Made by a program: the position numbers and the translations under genes
Notes under the pieces: generated by a model
Seen by the model: the letters and a program-made list of their open reading frames with translations, nothing else
Database searches by the model: none
Told to the model about the DNA's origin: nothing
Origin: Albula goreensis
Lineage: Eukaryota; Chordata; Actinopteri; Albuliformes; Albulidae
Reading direction: 5' to 3'
Assembly: GCA_022829145.1 (NCBI GenBank)
Contig: CM040746.1
Span: 2,574,731-2,638,730, forward strand
Length of the DNA: 64,000 nt
In this document: positions 62,995-64,000 of the stretch, one piece after another
Layout: each line of letters begins with the position of its first letter
Numbering within the stretch: the first letter of the stretch is position 1

Positions 62995-63400
62995 ACTGGG
63001 GTAGAATCATCAGGAGGGGTTTAAACACTGTGGTAGAATCACGGAAAAGGGGGTTAAACACTGGGGTAGTATCGTGGGTAGGAGGATAAAACACTGGAGT
63101 AAAATAGTGGATTGGGGGGTTAAACACTGGGGTTGAATAGTGAGAAAGGGGGTTTAACACTGGGGTAGAATCATCAGGAGGGGTTTAAACACTGTGGTAG
63201 AATCACGGAAAAGGGGGTTAAACACTGGGGTAGTATCGTGGGTAGGAGGATAAAACACTGGAGTAAAATAGTGGATTGGGGGGTTAAACACTGGGGTTGA
63301 ATAGTGAGAAGGGTTTAACACTGGGGTAGAATCATCAGGAGGGGTTTAAACACTGTGGTAGAATCACGGAAAAGGGGGTTAAACACTGGGGTAGAGTCGT
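62995..63400 (+). repeat. About 164-bp (5-unit) tandem repeat
   Basis: ATCATCAGGAGGGGTTTAAA starts at 63006, 63170 and 63331, periods 164 and 161 bp, close to 5 x 33 = 165. Each module has the same unit order: ATCACGGAAAAGG, GTATCGTGGGTAGGAGG, ACTGGAGTAAAATAG, TTGAATAGTGAGAA. Confidence 0.88.
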
Positions 63401-64000
63401 GGGAAAGGGGGTTAAAGACTGTTGTAGAAAATTAAGTCAGGGGGTTAAAAACTGGGGTAGAATAGTCAGGAGAGGGATTAGACACTGAGGTAGAATAGCA
63501 GGAAAGGGGGTTAAACACTGGGATAGAATCGCGAGTAAGTGGGTTAAACACTGGGGAAGAATAGGGGGAAAGGGTGTTAAACACTGGGGTAGAATAGTGA
63601 GATGGGGGGCAAAACACTGGGGTAGAATGGTGGGTAGGGGGGTTAAACACTGGGGTCGAATACTGGGAAAGGGAGCTAAAAAATGGGGTAGAATTGTGGG
63701 TCGAGGGTAAGAAACTGGGTAGAATCGTGGGTTGGTGGGTTAAACTGGGGGATGAATAGTGGGTTGGGGTAAAATACTGCAGCAGAATGTTAAACAAGGG
63801 TTAAACACTGGGTAGAATAGCAGGAACAGGGTTTAAACACTGGGAGGTGAAATTATGTGGTAGGAGGAAAAACACTGGGGTAGAATAGAGAATGAGAAAT
63901 GTTAAACACTGGGGAAGAATCGCGTAGAATAGTGAGTAAGGGAGGTGTAGAATTGTGGCAAAAGGGGGTTAAACAGTTGGGTAAAATTTTGGGAAAGGGG

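Larger units (their letters stand above)
51589..64000 (+). repeat. 33-bp satellite array, G-rich strand on + (block 3)
   Basis: The same satellite as block 1 and in the same orientation, running off the window end. It contains several clear higher-order duplications, listed separately. 52.8-54.4 kb mirrors 41.3-40.8 kb of block 2. 57.7-58.05 kb resembles 5.7-6.0 and 28.8-29.1 kb. 63.4-64.0 kb resembles 21.5-22.1 kb. No LINE or hAT sequence is present here. Confidence 0.97.

Noticed and set aside
1-64000. Dozens of open frames encoding KHWGRIVGKGV-, FNPLTHYSTPV- or QCLTPLPTILP-type repeat proteins
   Set aside because: They follow from the 33-bp period being 11 codons. Frames overlap on both strands, are broken by frequent small indels, and lack start, splice or signal features.
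1-64000. CRISPR array (conserved 18-bp core alternating with 15-bp variable spacer)
   Set aside because: The spacers are themselves variants of a few repeated forms, far too short, with no leader or cas genes, and the sequence carries eukaryotic transposons.
1-64000. Telomeric repeat
   Set aside because: Each unit contains GGGGTTA, which resembles telomere motifs, but there is no run of TTAGGG or a similar short repeat. A subtelomeric location cannot be inferred from this alone.

Overview
This window is eukaryotic satellite DNA. I find no protein-coding gene, RNA gene or promoter. Nearly all non-gap sequence is one tandem repeat of about 33 bp, roughly 1,800 units by length. Each unit has an 18-bp conserved core (TTAAACACTGGGGTAGAA) followed by a 15-bp variable part (for example TAGTGGGTAAGGGGG). 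The consensus has about 14 G and only 2 C, so strand composition is extremely skewed. Two kinds of transposable-element relics inside the array point to an animal, most likely a ray-finned fish. That assignment is inference from resemblance to fish LINE and hAT elements; the host was not identified directly.

Layout: 1-30787 is array with the G-rich strand on +. It is interrupted at 16631-17480 by an internal fragment of a LINE reverse-transcriptase gene read on -. A gap of exactly 500 N follows (30788-31287). The block 31288-51088 has the array in the opposite orientation (C-rich strand on +). It begins with a 20-bp stub of the same LINE fragment, holds a second full LINE fragment (37589-38482, read on +), and carries two nearly identical 0.8-kb hAT-like non-autonomous DNA transposons (41492-42295 and 44705-45509). 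A second gap of exactly 500 N follows (51089-51588). The block 51589-64000 is array in the first orientation again.

The array has a rich higher-order structure. Local tandem duplications have periods of about 99, 165, 198, 264, 528, 990, 1385 and 1580 bp, all close to whole multiples of 33. This fits in-register unequal exchange. One 109-bp repeat breaks the rule. Larger dispersed copies recur at offsets of about 8.2, 20.5, 23.1 and 26.0 kb. The two LINE fragments share flanks and inactivating lesions, and the two hAT copies share the same 8-bp target duplication. Each pair therefore multiplied by duplication of the surrounding array, not by new transposition.

The repeat changes polarity only at the two fixed-size gaps. 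The simplest reading is that the middle contig is placed backwards in the scaffold, or that alternative haplotype contigs were joined. A real inversion is possible but is not shown by the sequence. The many short open frames are by-products of a 33-bp (11-codon) unit and should not be annotated as proteins.
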